The notes below the pieces were generated by a model. That model was given only the letters and a program-made list of their open reading frames with translations. It was not told the origin of the DNA and made no database searches. DNA of 64,000 nt. Source: Aquiluna sp. Its GTDB lineage: Bacteria > Actinomycetota > Actinomycetes > Actinomycetales > Microbacteriaceae. Shown in pieces: positions 37,657 through 46,928 of this stretch. The DNA is taken from positions 124,001 to 188,000 of the forward strand of contig JAIOXN010000001.1 of NCBI GenBank assembly GCA_021741585.1. Direction: 5' to 3'. The first letter of the stretch is position 1, and each line of letters begins with the position of its first letter. Made by a program: the position numbers and the translations under genes.

Positions 37657-38930
37657 TTGAGCACCTGCAGTTGTCCATCTTTGAGGGTGAAAACCCCTCG
37701 GTACAGGGTGTGGACAATCGACCCTGGAAGCACGAGACCACTGAAGGGGTTATTTGTGCTCTTGGAGTGAGTTTCGGAACTGATTTCTCGTTTTGAATTC
37801 GGATCCACAAGGGCGATGTTTGCAGGCTGTCCAACTGCCAGAACTCCTTGATTTTCAAGACCTGCTATTCGAGCGGGTGTTGAGCTCATGAGCTGCGAGA
37901 AGCGCTCCCAGGATTGCCCACCCTCTTCAATTAGCACTTCCTGAAGCACTGAGGCAGCATGTTCAAGGCCAACCATGCCGAATGCGGCATTTTGCCATTC
38001 GCATTCTTTTTTCTCTTTGGAATGGGGCGCATGATCGGTGCCAATCACGTCAATAGTTCCATCCAGCACTGCAGCGCGCAATGCGAGAGAGTCCTCTTTT
38101 GTTCGCAGAGGTGGATTGACTTTATAAACCGGGTCGTAGCTTCGTACTTCTTCCTCGGTGAGCATTAGGTGGTGAGGTGTTGCCTCAGCAGTGATGTTTA
38201 TGCCACGCTTTTTTGCCCACCGAACCACTTCAACCGCTCCAGCGGTCGTTAAGTGGCAAATGTGCAAACGAGAACCCGTTTCTTCGGCTAGAAGAGCATC
38301 TCTTTCAATGATTGACTCTTCCGCAATTGCTGGCCAACCCTTCAGGCCCAATTCGGTTGAGAGTGCTCCAGAGTTCATCTGTGAGCCATTGGTTAGATTT
38401 GGATCTTGTGCGTGCTGAGCGATCACGCCTCCAAACTTCTTTACCTCAAGCAGTGCATCCCGCATCAAGTCCGCATCAGAGACGCAGACTCCGTCATCGC
38501 TAAACATTGTGACCTTCGCCCGCGATTGATTCATGCCAAAAATGTCGGAGAGTTCCGAACCGGCTAGACCTTTTGTTACTGACCCAATGGGTTGAACCTG
38601 CGAAAAGCCTGAATCATGGCCAAGATCAAAAATCTGCTCCACAACGTCACTGGTATCGGCAACCGGGTAAGTATTAGCCATCGCCAGTACAGCTGTGTAG
38701 CCACCGGCTGCAGCGGACTTTGTACCGCTGAGAACGGTTTCGCTAGCTTCGAATCCGGGCTCTCTGAGGTGAGTGTGGACGTCTACAAATCCGGGTAAAG
38801 CTATCAAGCCAGAGCAATCGATTCCCTGAGCAGAGCTTGACCCGATTGCACTGACAATCCCGTTTTCGATCTCGATGTCTGCACCGGTACCGTTTGCAAG
38901 CAGCACGTTCCTTAGGACAACCTGGCTCAT
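37653..38930 (-). CDS. pyrC: Dihydroorotase
   Basis: PyrC cyclises carbamoyl aspartate to dihydroorotate. The zinc site begins with VDVHTHLREPG, and further metal ligands lie in AQHAQD, CHLTTAGAVE and the IGTDHAPHS motif with catalytic Asp. The 425-residue length and motif order mark the class I amidohydrolase type found beside pyrB in Gram-positive bacteria. Start is ATG 38930 in a 4-nt overlap with pyrB. Confidence 0.97.
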   Translation of the reverse strand: MSQVVLRNVLLANGTGADIEIENGIVSAIGSSSAQGIDCSGLIALPGFVDVHTHLREPGFEASETVLSGTKSAAAGGYTAVLAMANTYPVADTSDVVEQIFDLGHDSGFSQVQPIGSVTKGLAGSELSDIFGMNQSRAKVTMFSDDGVCVSDADLMRDALLEVKKFGGVIAQHAQDPNLTNGSQMNSGALSTELGLKGWPAIAEESIIERDALLAEETGSRLHICHLTTAGAVEVVRWAKKRGINITAEATPHHLMLTEEEVRSYDPVYKVNPPLRTKEDSLALRAAVLDGTIDVIGTDHAPHSKEKKECEWQNAAFGMVGLEHAASVLQEVLIEEGGQSWERFSQLMSSTPARIAGLENQGVLAVGQPANIALVDPNSKREISSETHSKSTNNPFSGLVLPGSIVHTLYRGVFTLKDGQLQVLK

Positions 38931-39859
38931 GACTGACCTCCAGAAAGGCAGCCATAGAGAACCGCCATTCGAACAGCAACACCGTTTGATACCTGTTGCA
39001 AAACTTTGGAGCGTGGATCATCCGCAGCTTCGCTGGAGATTTCAAATCCACGGTTCATTGGCCCCGGGTGCAAAATCATCGAATCAGCGCCTAGCATCGA
39101 GAGTCTTTCTGAATCCAGTGCCCAGTGCCGCGAGTACTCCTGATGCGAAGTGAAATACTCCCCTTGCATTCTTTCCTTTTGGACTCTAAGCATCATCACT
39201 GCATTCGGTTTCTTCGCGAGGGAATTCTCGAATGAGTTTGAAATAGTAGCCCCAAGCTCTTCAATCCCCTCAGGTATGAGCGAGTTTGGCCCTGCTATTT
39301 CAACTTCAGCACCAAGCAGGTTCAGGAGCAACAGGTTTGATCTTGCAACTCTAGAATGCAGGATGTCTCCAACGATCAAAACTTTTAGACCGCTTAGGTC
39401 AGTTGTGGAACCAATCACTTGGCGCATTGTCAAAGCATCAAGTAAAGCCTGGGTTGGGTGCTCGTGTGAGCCATCCCCGGCGTTAATCACACTTGCAGAG
39501 ATCCAATTATTCGCAGCCAGATTTTTTGGGGCACCAGAAAGTGGGTGGCGAATCACGATCGCATCTGCACCAAGAGCTTCTAGAGTCTGCGCAGTGTCCT
39601 TGAGTGTCTCCCCCTTGCTCACAGACGAACTCTCTGCAGAGAAGTTGATTACGTCCGCGCTCAGCCGCTTTGCTGCGATCTCGAAACTGATTCTGGTGCG
39701 TGTGCTGTTTTCAAAAAATAGATTGACTACCGTCTTTCCGCGCAGGGCAGGAAGCTTCTTTACGTCGCGGTCATTCACCTGTGAAAGTTGCTGAGCGTTA
39801 TCCAACAATGCAATGGCGGAAGCTTTTGAGAGTTCGCGGATTGATGTCAGATGCTTCAC
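38927..39859 (-). CDS. pyrB: Aspartate carbamoyltransferase catalytic subunit
   Basis: PyrB joins carbamoyl phosphate and aspartate. The carbamoyl-phosphate site FFENSTRTRISFE (about 49-61), the conserved HPLSGAP loop, and DGSHEHPTQALLD are all present; LHPGPMNRGFEI near the C-terminus holds the aspartate loop. Length is 310 residues. No pyrI regulatory subunit is adjacent, as in Gram-positives. Start GTG 39859 overlaps pyrR by four bases (GTGA). Confidence 0.97.
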   Translation of the reverse strand: MKHLTSIRELSKASAIALLDNAQQLSQVNDRDVKKLPALRGKTVVNLFFENSTRTRISFEIAAKRLSADVINFSAESSSVSKGETLKDTAQTLEALGADAIVIRHPLSGAPKNLAANNWISASVINAGDGSHEHPTQALLDALTMRQVIGSTTDLSGLKVLIVGDILHSRVARSNLLLLNLLGAEVEIAGPNSLIPEGIEELGATISNSFENSLAKKPNAVMMLRVQKERMQGEYFTSHQEYSRHWALDSERLSMLGADSMILHPGPMNRGFEISSEAADDPRSKVLQQVSNGVAVRMAVLYGCLSGGQS

Positions 39860-40386
39860 TGGAAGATCACGACCTGGTCAATTGGGTCTGCTTCAGAAAG
39901 TTGGACTTTTACTCGTTCGGTCTTTGCCGTTGGCAAATTCTTGCCCACAAAATCTGCTCGGATTGGCAACTCTCTATGCCCACGGTCAACCAGAACCGCT
40001 AGCTTCACCTGGCGCGGACGACCGTAGTCGGTGATTGCATCTAGAGCCGCCCTTACGGTTCTGCCCGAGTAAAGAACGTCATCCACCAGAACAACTACTT
40101 TGTCGTTGATGCCGCCGTTGGGAATCTCGGTAGTTCGGATTACTCGCTCAGTTGAGGTCGCATCGTCGCGGTACATTGTGATATCCAAAACACCAACTTG
40201 GTTTTCAAAAGCTGGGTCGATAGATTCCAGAATTTTCGCAATTCTCTTGGCTAAATGCTTGCCGCGGGTGGGAATTCCTAGAAGGACGATATCCTTTGGG
40301 CCTTCGTTTGCCTCAAGAATTTCATGAGAAATGCGCTTGAGAGCCCGATCAATATCGGCTCCATCCAAAACTACGCGCTGGCTCAA
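39856..40386 (-). CDS. pyrR: PyrR, pyrimidine operon regulator / uracil phosphoribosyltransferase
   Basis: PyrR binds pyr-operon mRNA in response to UMP and may convert uracil to UMP. The PRPP-binding loop VVLVDDVLYSGRTVRAALDA and the upstream LGIPTRGKHLAKRI fit the family; 176 residues is normal. It heads the pyrimidine genes, which in Actinobacteria is where it represses translation of its own operon. The start is TTG 40386, about 8 bases after AGGAAGG; no ATG precedes the conserved N-terminus. The 62-bp spacer before it is the widest in the whole 42-gene run and is the likely regulatory site, although I could not recognise a PyrR-binding hairpin. Confidence 0.95.
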   Translation of the reverse strand: MSQRVVLDGADIDRALKRISHEILEANEGPKDIVLLGIPTRGKHLAKRIAKILESIDPAFENQVGVLDITMYRDDATSTERVIRTTEIPNGGINDKVVVLVDDVLYSGRTVRAALDAITDYGRPRQVKLAVLVDRGHRELPIRADFVGKNLPTAKTERVKVQLSEADPIDQVVIFQ

Positions 40387-40437
40387 TTGGCCACCCTTCC
40401 TCGCCTCTCAGGACGAATTTAAAGGAGATTTGTCAAT

Positions 40438-40443
40438 ATTCTA
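40438..40443 (-). promoter_or_regulatory. Possible -10 element upstream of pyrR
   Basis: TAGAAT on the minus strand in the 62-bp nusB-pyrR spacer would start a leader of about 45 bases with AGGAAGG before the TTG start. There is no good -35 hexamer. A TTGACA also occurs just downstream (40431-40436) but has no matching -10. Treat as a hypothesis for a pyr promoter. Confidence 0.3.
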
Positions 40444-40448
40444 ACAGG

Positions 40449-40868
40449 TTAAAGTGCTTGCGAGCCCTTTGATAGTCGAGCTAAAACGCCATTAATGAAC
40501 TTTGGCGAATCATCAGTGGAATACTCCCCCGCCAAGGCGACCGCTTCTGAGATTGCCACCTCGTTAGGAACCTCCTGGTTGTGGAGGATCTCCCATGCGC
40601 CGAGGCGAAGAATTGCCCTATCGATCGATGGCATGCGCTCTAGTGACCAGTTATCCGCCAGCATCTGGAGCTCATTGTCGATCTCAGCCGCATTTTCGGT
40701 GTACCCAGTCAACAGCATCTCCGCGTAATCGAATATGGCTTGCTGGCCCTGGCGGTCCTGGACCTCGACCTCTGTAGCTTTGAGAAGTTCCAGAGGTTCC
40801 CCACCGCGAACACCTGAAGCGTAGAGGGCATCTAGAGCCCTTTTGCGTGCTTTGGTTCTAGCGCTCAA
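40449..40868 (-). CDS. nusB: Transcription antitermination factor NusB
   Basis: NusB with NusE binds boxA RNA in rRNA transcription. The 139-residue all-alpha protein has RKRALDALYASGV at the N-terminus and the family block SIDRAILRLGAWEIL followed by VAISEAVALAGEYSTDDSPKFINGVLARL. It starts with TTG 40868, directly after the efp stop with no spacer; efp-nusB adjacency is common. Confidence 0.95.
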   Translation of the reverse strand: MSARTKARKRALDALYASGVRGGEPLELLKATEVEVQDRQGQQAIFDYAEMLLTGYTENAAEIDNELQMLADNWSLERMPSIDRAILRLGAWEILHNQEVPNEVAISEAVALAGEYSTDDSPKFINGVLARLSKGSQAL

Positions 40869-41432
40869 CTACTCGCTCACGCGTCCTAGGTATTCACCAG
40901 TTCTGGTGTCGACCTTGACCTTGGTGTTGTTCTCAATAAACAGCGGAACCGCAATTTGGTAACCAGTCTCAAGGGTTGCAGGTTTTGTGCCTCCGGTTGA
41001 GCGATCTCCCTGAAGACCAGGCTCTGTATAGGTGATTTCCAAGGTTACTGATGGTGGAAGTTCAACATAAAGCGGGTTGCCTTCGTGCAACGCAACAGTA
41101 GCCATCTGATTCTCCAGCATGTAGTTGGCTGCATCACCGACTGTTTGAGTTGGAACAGAAATCTGCTCGTAGTTTGTGCTGTCCATGAAAATGAAAGCTG
41201 AACCATCGTTGTATAGATACTGCATGTCGCGACGGTCCACGTTTGCTGTCTCGATCTTTACGCCAGCGTTGAATGTCTTGTCGACAACCTTGCCGGATAG
41301 CACATTGCGCATCTTGGTTCTAACGAAAGCTGGACCCTTGCCAGGCTTTACATGCTGAAACTCAATCACGCTCCAGAGTTGTCCCTCAAGATTTAGTACC
41401 ATGCCGTTTTTTAGATCGTTTGAGCTAGCCAT
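40869..41432 (-). CDS. efp: Elongation factor P
   Basis: EF-P relieves ribosome stalling at polyproline stretches. The three beta domains are present: an N-terminal KOW-like domain with the loop [12 protein letters not shown], whose Lys is the residue at the P-site tip, then two OB domains ending in the family signature [14 protein letters not shown]. Length is 187 residues. Start ATG 41432 follows a strong AAGGAG. It lies 27 bp after aroQ. Confidence 0.97.
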   Translation of the reverse strand: MASSNDLKNGMVLNLEGQLWSVIEFQHVKPGKGPAFVRTKMRNVLSGKVVDKTFNAGVKIETANVDRRDMQYLYNDGSAFIFMDSTNYEQISVPTQTVGDAANYMLENQMATVALHEGNPLYVELPPSVTLEITYTEPGLQGDRSTGGTKPATLETGYQIAVPLFIENNTKVKVDTRTGEYLGRVSE

Positions 41433-41459
41433 TTTTCTCCTTATTAAACCTTGTGAATT

Positions 41460-41897
41460 CTAGTTGTCGTGAAGCGCTCTAAGCGCCAAAGCGTAACCTT
41501 GGATGCCAAAACCGGCGATTACACCCGATGCAACCGCGCTGATGACTGAGTTATGCCTAAAGGTCTCACGGGCGTGCGGATTCGAGATGTGCACTTCAAT
41601 AAGCCTTGAATTTGAGCTCTTTAGCATCGCACATGCATCTCTGAGAGCGTATGAATAGTGCGTGAAGGCTGCGGGGTTAAGTACGACATCTAATTTTTGC
41701 TCAAAAGCCTCTTGAATCCAGCGAATCAGTTCATCCTCGGAGTTGGTCTGACGAACATCGACTTCCATCCCAAGCTCTGCTCCAGTTGAAGTACAGAAAT
41801 CAATCAGATGGCTCAGGGTGGCATTGCCATAAACCTCGGGTTCACGAGATCCAAGCATGTTCAGATTGGGACCATTTAGCACTAGCACTTTAGACAT
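41460..41897 (-). CDS. aroQ: 3-dehydroquinate dehydratase, type II
   Basis: This enzyme dehydrates 3-dehydroquinate in the shikimate pathway. The type II signature LNGPNLNMLGSREPEVYG with the catalytic Tyr, the active-site NPAAFTHYSYALRDA, and HISNPHARETFRHNSVIS with catalytic His are intact; the fold is a 145-residue flavodoxin-like subunit of a dodecamer. Start is ATG 41897. It follows aroB by 9 bp. Confidence 0.96.
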   Translation of the reverse strand: MSKVLVLNGPNLNMLGSREPEVYGNATLSHLIDFCTSTGAELGMEVDVRQTNSEDELIRWIQEAFEQKLDVVLNPAAFTHYSYALRDACAMLKSSNSRLIEVHISNPHARETFRHNSVISAVASGVIAGFGIQGYALALRALHDN

Positions 41898-41906
41898 GGC
41901 TCAACG

Positions 41907-42941
41907 CTATTCCACAATCGCCTGAAAAGCAGTAAATAGTAGCTCCGGAGTTGGGGCATTCAGGATTCCAGGCCTTCCAATACCGTCAAGTACGACAAAC
42001 CTCAACGAACCTCCACGGGATTTCTTGTCGCGTTGCATGGTTGCAAGCAGCATCTCCCAGCGATCTGAGCGATATATCAAAGGCAAACCAAGACCACCCA
42101 GAATGCTGCGATGTCTCTCGACGTCTTTCTCGGAAAGCTTCCCAGAAAGCATTGCTAATTCAGCTGCGAAGACCATTCCGATTGAAATTGCCGCACCGTG
42201 GCGCCACTTGAATCGCTCTGCAAGCTCAATCGCGTGACCAAGGGTGTGCCCGTAATTCAAAAACTCACGTTGGCCAGCCTCTTTGAAGTCTGCCGTTGTT
42301 ATGCGCTCTTTGATTGAAATGCTTCTTCGAATTATCTCGGCAAAGGTCTCACTAGTGTGATCCGTAGCCTCTGAACCAGACTCAATCGCCTCAAGAATCC
42401 AAGGGTCCTCAATGAAGCCATATTTTGCCACCTCAGCCATCCCGGCAAGTAGTTCATTCTTGGGCAGTGTCTCTAGTGCATCTAGATCAACAAATACTTT
42501 GTGCGGCAAATAGAAAGACCCAACCAGGTTCTTCCCCTCGCTGGTATTGATGCCGGTCTTGCCGCCAATAGCCGCGTCCACCATTCCAAGCAACGTTGTG
42601 GGAATCAAGATGGAGCGGACTCCTCTGAGCCAGGTAGAGGCAACGAAGCCGGCCAGATCGGTTGTTGCGCCCCCACCGAATCCAATCACCGCATCATTGC
42701 GGTGGAAATCAGATGTGCCCATGATTCCCCAGCAAAATGCGGCTACCTCAATCCTCTTGGCATCTTCACCATTGGGTACTTCTGCCAAAAGGGCCTCAAA
42801 GCCTTTTTGCACTAGATTCTCACGAAGCGTCTCTGCACTCACTGCGAGCGCTTGCGGGTGAAGGATCAGCACTTTCTTCACTCCATCGAGAGCCATCGAG
42901 ACATCGTCTAGCAGGCCTCTGCCGATAACCGCATGAGTCAT
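41907..42941 (-). CDS. aroB: 3-dehydroquinate synthase
   Basis: AroB makes dehydroquinate, the first ring of the shikimate pathway, using NAD and zinc. The family block FGGGATTDLAGFVA, the following RGVRSILIPTTLLGMVDAAIGGKTGIN and the metal ligands in FLNYGHTLGHAIE are present. A longer frame to 43058 runs through aroK and is rejected: ATG 42941 gives 344 residues and overlaps the aroK TGA stop by 4 nt (ATGA). Confidence 0.96.
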   Translation of the reverse strand: MTHAVIGRGLLDDVSMALDGVKKVLILHPQALAVSAETLRENLVQKGFEALLAEVPNGEDAKRIEVAAFCWGIMGTSDFHRNDAVIGFGGGATTDLAGFVASTWLRGVRSILIPTTLLGMVDAAIGGKTGINTSEGKNLVGSFYLPHKVFVDLDALETLPKNELLAGMAEVAKYGFIEDPWILEAIESGSEATDHTSETFAEIIRRSISIKERITTADFKEAGQREFLNYGHTLGHAIELAERFKWRHGAAISIGMVFAAELAMLSGKLSEKDVERHRSILGGLGLPLIYRSDRWEMLLATMQRDKKSRGGSLRFVVLDGIGRPGILNAPTPELLFTAFQAIVE

Positions 42942-43426
42942 TTTGTGGCCTCTCTCAGCTCTTTCATAAGGGTGCGGATTCCTTTTCCGCCGGTAAAAAT
43001 AGTTTCCGTGGCCAGTGAGCGATAGATTGCTTCGCGCTCCGCATAAATCTGCCCCCACCGTTCGGGATTGTCCTTCAGAAGCGGTCGTTTCTGTAAATTG
43101 ACCTTACCCAAAACGTGTTCAGCTGTCGTATCTAGAAAAATAACCGTGCTGCCACTAAGCATTTGCCTATTGCTCTCCCGCAAAACAACTCCACCACCGG
43201 TCGCAATCACCCCACCTTGATCGAGGGCTCTTCTCAAAGCAGCAGACTCGAGCTCTCGGAAATACTCCTCGCCATGGGTTTCGAAAATTTTTGTGATCGC
43301 ACCGTTTTCAGTCGCGACTAGTTTGTCTGTGTCGATGAATTCGAGGTCAAGTTCATTTGCCAACTTCTTACCCAGAGTGGTTTTTCCCGCACCCATTGGG
43401 CCGATCAAGACAATCTTTCGCATCAT
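42938..43426 (-). CDS. aroK: Shikimate kinase
   Basis: AroK phosphorylates shikimate. P-loop GPMGAGKTT at residues 9-17, shikimate-binding DTDKLVA and FRELE, and GGGVVLRESN are intact; 162 residues is normal. Two ATG codons lie in tandem (43426 and 43423). It follows aroC by 10 bp and overlaps aroB by 4 nt. Confidence 0.96.
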   Translation of the reverse strand: MMRKIVLIGPMGAGKTTLGKKLANELDLEFIDTDKLVATENGAITKIFETHGEEYFRELESAALRRALDQGGVIATGGGVVLRESNRQMLSGSTVIFLDTTAEHVLGKVNLQKRPLLKDNPERWGQIYAEREAIYRSLATETIFTGGKGIRTLMKELREATK

Positions 43427-43436
43427 CTTGATAAAA

Positions 43437-44633
43437 CTAGGGCTTCACGATACGAGAACGCAGCACCTCGGGGATATTTGCTAGATATGCATCCAGGTTG
43501 CGCTTGGTTTCCAAGACGCTGTCCCCACCAAATTTTTCAAGCACGCTGTTGGCAATCACGAGGGCAACCATTGCCTCTAGGACAATCCCCGCCGCTGGAA
43601 CTGCACAAACATCACTACGCTGGTGGTGAGCGGTCGCCGCTTCACCCGTGGCCGTATCGATAGTTTGCAGTGCACGAGGAACTGTTGAAATGGGCTTCAT
43701 TCCAGCGCGAACTCGTATTATCTCGCCATTTGACATGCCGCCCTCGATGCCACCTGCGCGATCAGTAATTCGAATGACTTCACCGTCTTCACGGACAATC
43801 TCATCATGGGCTAGCGATCCGCGACGTTTCGTGGTCTCGAGGCCATCACCAATTTCGACGGACTTGATAGCTTGGATACCCATGGTTGCTGCGGCAAGCT
43901 GGGAATCCAGTCTGCGATCCCAGTGCACGTAGCTGCCTAAGCCCGGAGGGCACCCATAAACCAAAGTCTCAACAACGCCGCCAATTGTGTCTCCGGTTGA
44001 GTGGCACTCGTCAATCTCTGCAACCATTCTTGCCGAAGCTTCCTTGCTGAAGCATCTCACCGGATCAGCGTCCAGAAGTTCTTGGTCCTTTGGTCGCGGA
44101 AGTTCAGTCTCAGTATTGGCCTGGGGTCCGATGGCAACCGTGTGGGTGACAATTTCAATCCCCAGTTCGCTCAAAAAGCTCATTGCGATGGAACCAAGTG
44201 CAACCCGAGTGGCAGTCTCTCGTGCGCTTGCTCTTTCGAGAACAGGCCTGGCTTCATCGAAGCCGTACTTCTGCATTCCAGTGAAATCCGCGTGGCCTGG
44301 GCGAGGTCGCGTTAGTGGTGCCCCTCTAGCCCCAGTGAGTTCAGTTTGGTCAATCGGTGATGCACTCATCACCTGTTCCCACTTAGGCCATTCGGTGTTC
44401 GCGATCCTTAGGGCTAGCGGTCCACCTTGCGAAAGACCGAATCGCACGCCCGAAGACAGCGTTACCTCATCTTGTTCAAACTTCATTCTTGCGCCGCGAC
44501 CATAACCTAGGCGCCTGCGAGCTAATGCATCTGAAATATCCTCGCTCAGCACGCTCACGCCTGCCGGCAGGCCTTCAATTAGACCAATAAGTTCTGGGCC
44601 GTGTGATTCTCCGGCGGTTATCCAACGCAACAT
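43437..44633 (-). CDS. aroC: Chorismate synthase
   Basis: AroC makes chorismate from EPSP with reduced FMN. Family signatures are [19 protein letters not shown] at the N-terminus, [22 protein letters not shown] and the C-terminal [15 protein letters not shown]. The 398-residue length is normal. Start ATG 44633 lies 4 bp after the aroE stop. Its product feeds trpE, about 22 kb further along the same gene run. Confidence 0.97.
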   Translation of the reverse strand: MLRWITAGESHGPELIGLIEGLPAGVSVLSEDISDALARRRLGYGRGARMKFEQDEVTLSSGVRFGLSQGGPLALRIANTEWPKWEQVMSASPIDQTELTGARGAPLTRPRPGHADFTGMQKYGFDEARPVLERASARETATRVALGSIAMSFLSELGIEIVTHTVAIGPQANTETELPRPKDQELLDADPVRCFSKEASARMVAEIDECHSTGDTIGGVVETLVYGCPPGLGSYVHWDRRLDSQLAAATMGIQAIKSVEIGDGLETTKRRGSLAHDEIVREDGEVIRITDRAGGIEGGMSNGEIIRVRAGMKPISTVPRALQTIDTATGEAATAHHQRSDVCAVPAAGIVLEAMVALVIANSVLEKFGGDSVLETKRNLDAYLANIPEVLRSRIVKP

Positions 44634-44637
44634 TCGA

Positions 44638-45426
44638 CTAGTTTGCCATCTTTAGAGCCTCTTCAATGGCCATAACTAGCTTGTTCTCATTATTTAGTGC
44701 TTCATCAAGGTCCAACCCAGCAAATAGTCGCTGTTGGCCAACTGCCTGCCAAATTAGCATTTTGAGTCCCGACACAACTTTGCCAGATTCTGACCACAGC
44801 AAGGCAGCCTTCGATGGCCAAGGGTTATATGCAACATCCAGCAGGGTTCCCCGTGGGCTAAAGCGAATGCTTTGAAGGTGCTCATCCAGTGCACCACCAG
44901 GAAGACTGCTGATTACAATCGGAGCCTCGGCTGCCTGGTGAAGCTTCTCGGAAACTTCCACATCAAATTCAAGACTTAGGGACTTAGCCTTCTTAGGGTC
45001 TCTTCCCCAGACCGTTACTTCTTTTCCCAGCTCTTGCATTGCGACAATCGCGCTTCTAGCAGTAGCGCCAGTCCCTAGAATTGCTACTCGATTCCCACTT
45101 GCACTTTTTAGCGCCATCTGGATGCCGAAGATGTCTGTGTTGTAGGCATCCCAGCCGGCATTGGTTCGAATCAGTGTGTTTGCTGAATTGGTAGCGATGG
45201 CAAGTGAGTCAGCACGGTTGGAGATTGCTAGCGCATCTTCCTTTAGCGGCATCGTGATACTCAATCCTGACAGCTGGGAGCTCTCGAGAAATTCAGACAA
45301 TCCTGCTGAAAGCTCCTGAGCTACATAATCTGAATCAACCCCCAGAAACTTGAAGGCAGCTGTATGGATCAGGGGTGATTTGGAGTGAGCAATTGGAGAG
45401 CCCAACACGGCGTAGTGGCTAGTCAT
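44638..45426 (-). CDS. aroE: Shikimate dehydrogenase
   Basis: AroE reduces dehydroshikimate with NADPH. The substrate site includes [13 protein letters not shown] and [10 protein letters not shown] with the catalytic Lys, and AYNTDIFG with the catalytic Asp; the nucleotide fold has [13 protein letters not shown] and NADP-preferring WGRDPKKAK. Length is 262 residues. It starts at ATG 45426 in an 8-nt overlap with mltG (ATGACTAG). Confidence 0.95.
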   Translation of the reverse strand: MTSHYAVLGSPIAHSKSPLIHTAAFKFLGVDSDYVAQELSAGLSEFLESSQLSGLSITMPLKEDALAISNRADSLAIATNSANTLIRTNAGWDAYNTDIFGIQMALKSASGNRVAILGTGATARSAIVAMQELGKEVTVWGRDPKKAKSLSLEFDVEVSEKLHQAAEAPIVISSLPGGALDEHLQSIRFSPRGTLLDVAYNPWPSKAALLWSESGKVVSGLKMLIWQAVGQQRLFAGLDLDEALNNENKLVMAIEEALKMAN

Positions 45427-46495
45427 TCCACTCCGGATTAGCTCTTAGCCAAGCATAGAAAAGCTGGGCAGCCCTCTCGTGCTCTGCAAATGTTTCGCTA
45501 AAGATTGTTTCCCCTGTTTTTAGATTTATGGTCACAAAGTAGAGCCAGTCTCCATCAGCGGGTCGCAGAGCAGCCTCTATGGCAACCGAGCCAGGATTAG
45601 AAATAGGCCCGCCGGGCAGTCCTGGGTGGAGGTAAGTGTTGTAAGGATTATCGTCGGCCCGCTGGGCATCGGTTGTGGTTACGGTAGTGCCACCGGTGCC
45701 ATAACTGACAGTCGCATCGGATTGCAGCAGCATTCCAAGATCCAGGCGATTTAGGAAAACTCTAGAGACTTTATAGAAGTCCTCTATAAGACCAGCCTCA
45801 ACTTGAATGAGCGCTGCGAGATTGACTACATCAAAGGAGTTCTTGAGCGTTAGATCGTATCTTGCAAGCTCCTTCTCCATCCTGTCGACCATGGCATTCA
45901 CCACTTCTGTTGCACTCACGCCTGGGTCAAATGTGTAAGTTGCAGGGAAAAGATATCCTTCGGCGTTTAAAGCCTGATCCGGCAATCTTGGCATTATTGC
46001 ATCTATTGCCGTTAGCACATCGCTCTCTAAAAGACCCAGGTCAGCGACAAGGCTCTGAGTGATCTGGGTTACTTTATAGCCCTCAGGAATGGTGGTTGAA
46101 ACTGTTACTCGGTTAGTGCCGGAAATTAGTATCTGAAGTGCTGTGGCACCGGAAATCTTGGTTGGAAACTCGAAGACCCCGGGGTAGATAGTGAAATCTG
46201 AGTTGAGCATTTCTCGATAAATTGCATCAAAACTCTTGACGATATCGGCATCCACCATCTTGCGGGCAACTGCAGCTCCATCATCACCTTGTTCAATTGT
46301 GATGGTCGTTGGAGCTCCTGCTTCACCGCTGTAGTCCGCAACCTGAAATCTAGAAAAGAACGATGTTAGTTGGCCATAACCAACAAATAAGCCACCACCA
46401 ACCAGGCCCAAAACTACAAGGATCGAAATTAGCCCTGCAAAAAAGCCTTTGGTGCGCTTTGGCTTGACCCCTGGGGTCTCAAATAAATCACTCAT
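45419..46495 (-). CDS. mltG: Endolytic murein transglycosylase MltG
   Basis: MltG cuts nascent peptidoglycan strands at the membrane. One transmembrane segment (about 17-40) follows a short basic cytoplasmic tail, then LysM-like and YceG domains. The catalytic region ALIQVEAGLIEDFYKVSRVFLNRL keeps the family glutamate, and LLQSDATVSYG and YNTYLHPGLPGGPISNPG are typical. ATG 46495 gives 358 residues; the extra upstream codons belong to ruvX. It overlaps ruvX and aroE by 8 nt each. Confidence 0.94.
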   Translation of the reverse strand: MSDLFETPGVKPKRTKGFFAGLISILVVLGLVGGGLFVGYGQLTSFFSRFQVADYSGEAGAPTTITIEQGDDGAAVARKMVDADIVKSFDAIYREMLNSDFTIYPGVFEFPTKISGATALQILISGTNRVTVSTTIPEGYKVTQITQSLVADLGLLESDVLTAIDAIMPRLPDQALNAEGYLFPATYTFDPGVSATEVVNAMVDRMEKELARYDLTLKNSFDVVNLAALIQVEAGLIEDFYKVSRVFLNRLDLGMLLQSDATVSYGTGGTTVTTTDAQRADDNPYNTYLHPGLPGGPISNPGSVAIEAALRPADGDWLYFVTINLKTGETIFSETFAEHERAAQLFYAWLRANPEWND

Positions 46496-46928
46496 GAACT
46501 TCCTCAAGTGTCTTGCCGGCAAGACTGCCATCCTTTTCGGATGCAATGGCGAATTCCAGGATCACAGCTGCTGATGCTGCATCTATCTGGCTTCTGGAAT
46601 TCTTCGTGTTCTTTCCCGCCTGGTGGAATCTAGCCTGTGCGGATTTGGTTGTTAGCCTCTCGTCAATCAGGCGAACCGTCAGGCCAAGATCTTGAATTTG
46701 CTTTGCAAGACCAATGGCTTTCTGAGAGCTTGGCGTCAAGCTACCACCTAGTGAGAGCGGGAGCCCAACGTAAATTGCTGTTGCCGATCTGGATGCCGCG
46801 ATTTCAGCAATCTCTTGCGCCACCCTGTCGTTGGTCTGCAGGGTCTCAATCGGAAGACAGAGCGAACCCTGGTTGAGAGCAACACCGATTCTTGCCTCAC
46901 CAGCGTCTATCCCCAACCGAGTTGTCAC
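46488..46928 (-). CDS. ruvX: RuvX/YqgF, putative Holliday junction resolvase (pre-16S rRNA nuclease)
   Basis: A 146-residue RNase H-fold protein of the YqgF family, linked in other bacteria to 16S rRNA 5' maturation and suggested as a resolvase. Motifs are LGIDAGEARIGVAL with the first catalytic Asp, VGLPLSL, and RLIDERLTTKSA with acidic residues, ending in the SQIDAASAAVIL block with an Asp. GTG 46928 overlaps the alaS stop by 4 nt. The alaS-ruvX-mltG-aroE order is conserved in Gram-positives. Confidence 0.94.
   Translation of the reverse strand: MTTRLGIDAGEARIGVALNQGSLCLPIETLQTNDRVAQEIAEIAASRSATAIYVGLPLSLGGSLTPSSQKAIGLAKQIQDLGLTVRLIDERLTTKSAQARFHQAGKNTKNSRSQIDAASAAVILEFAIASEKDGSLAGKTLEEVHE

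Noticed and set aside
39150-39794. A 214-codon open frame on the plus strand opposite pyrB
   Set aside because: It lies fully antisense to a clear PyrB, has Ser/Arg-rich sequence without family resemblance and no ribosome-binding site; it is a by-product of codon use in pyrB.
40387-40448. PyrR-binding attenuator upstream of pyrR
   Set aside because: I found no stem-loop with the conserved binding-loop sequence or a terminator in these 62 bases; the site may differ in Actinobacteria, so it is left unassigned.
42942-43058. N-terminal extension of AroB
   Set aside because: Overlaps aroK by more than 100 bases and lacks similarity; ATG 42941 makes the usual 4-nt overlap.
43987-44505. A 172-codon plus-strand frame opposite aroC
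   Set aside because: Serine-rich antisense shadow; the sense frame matches chorismate synthase throughout.
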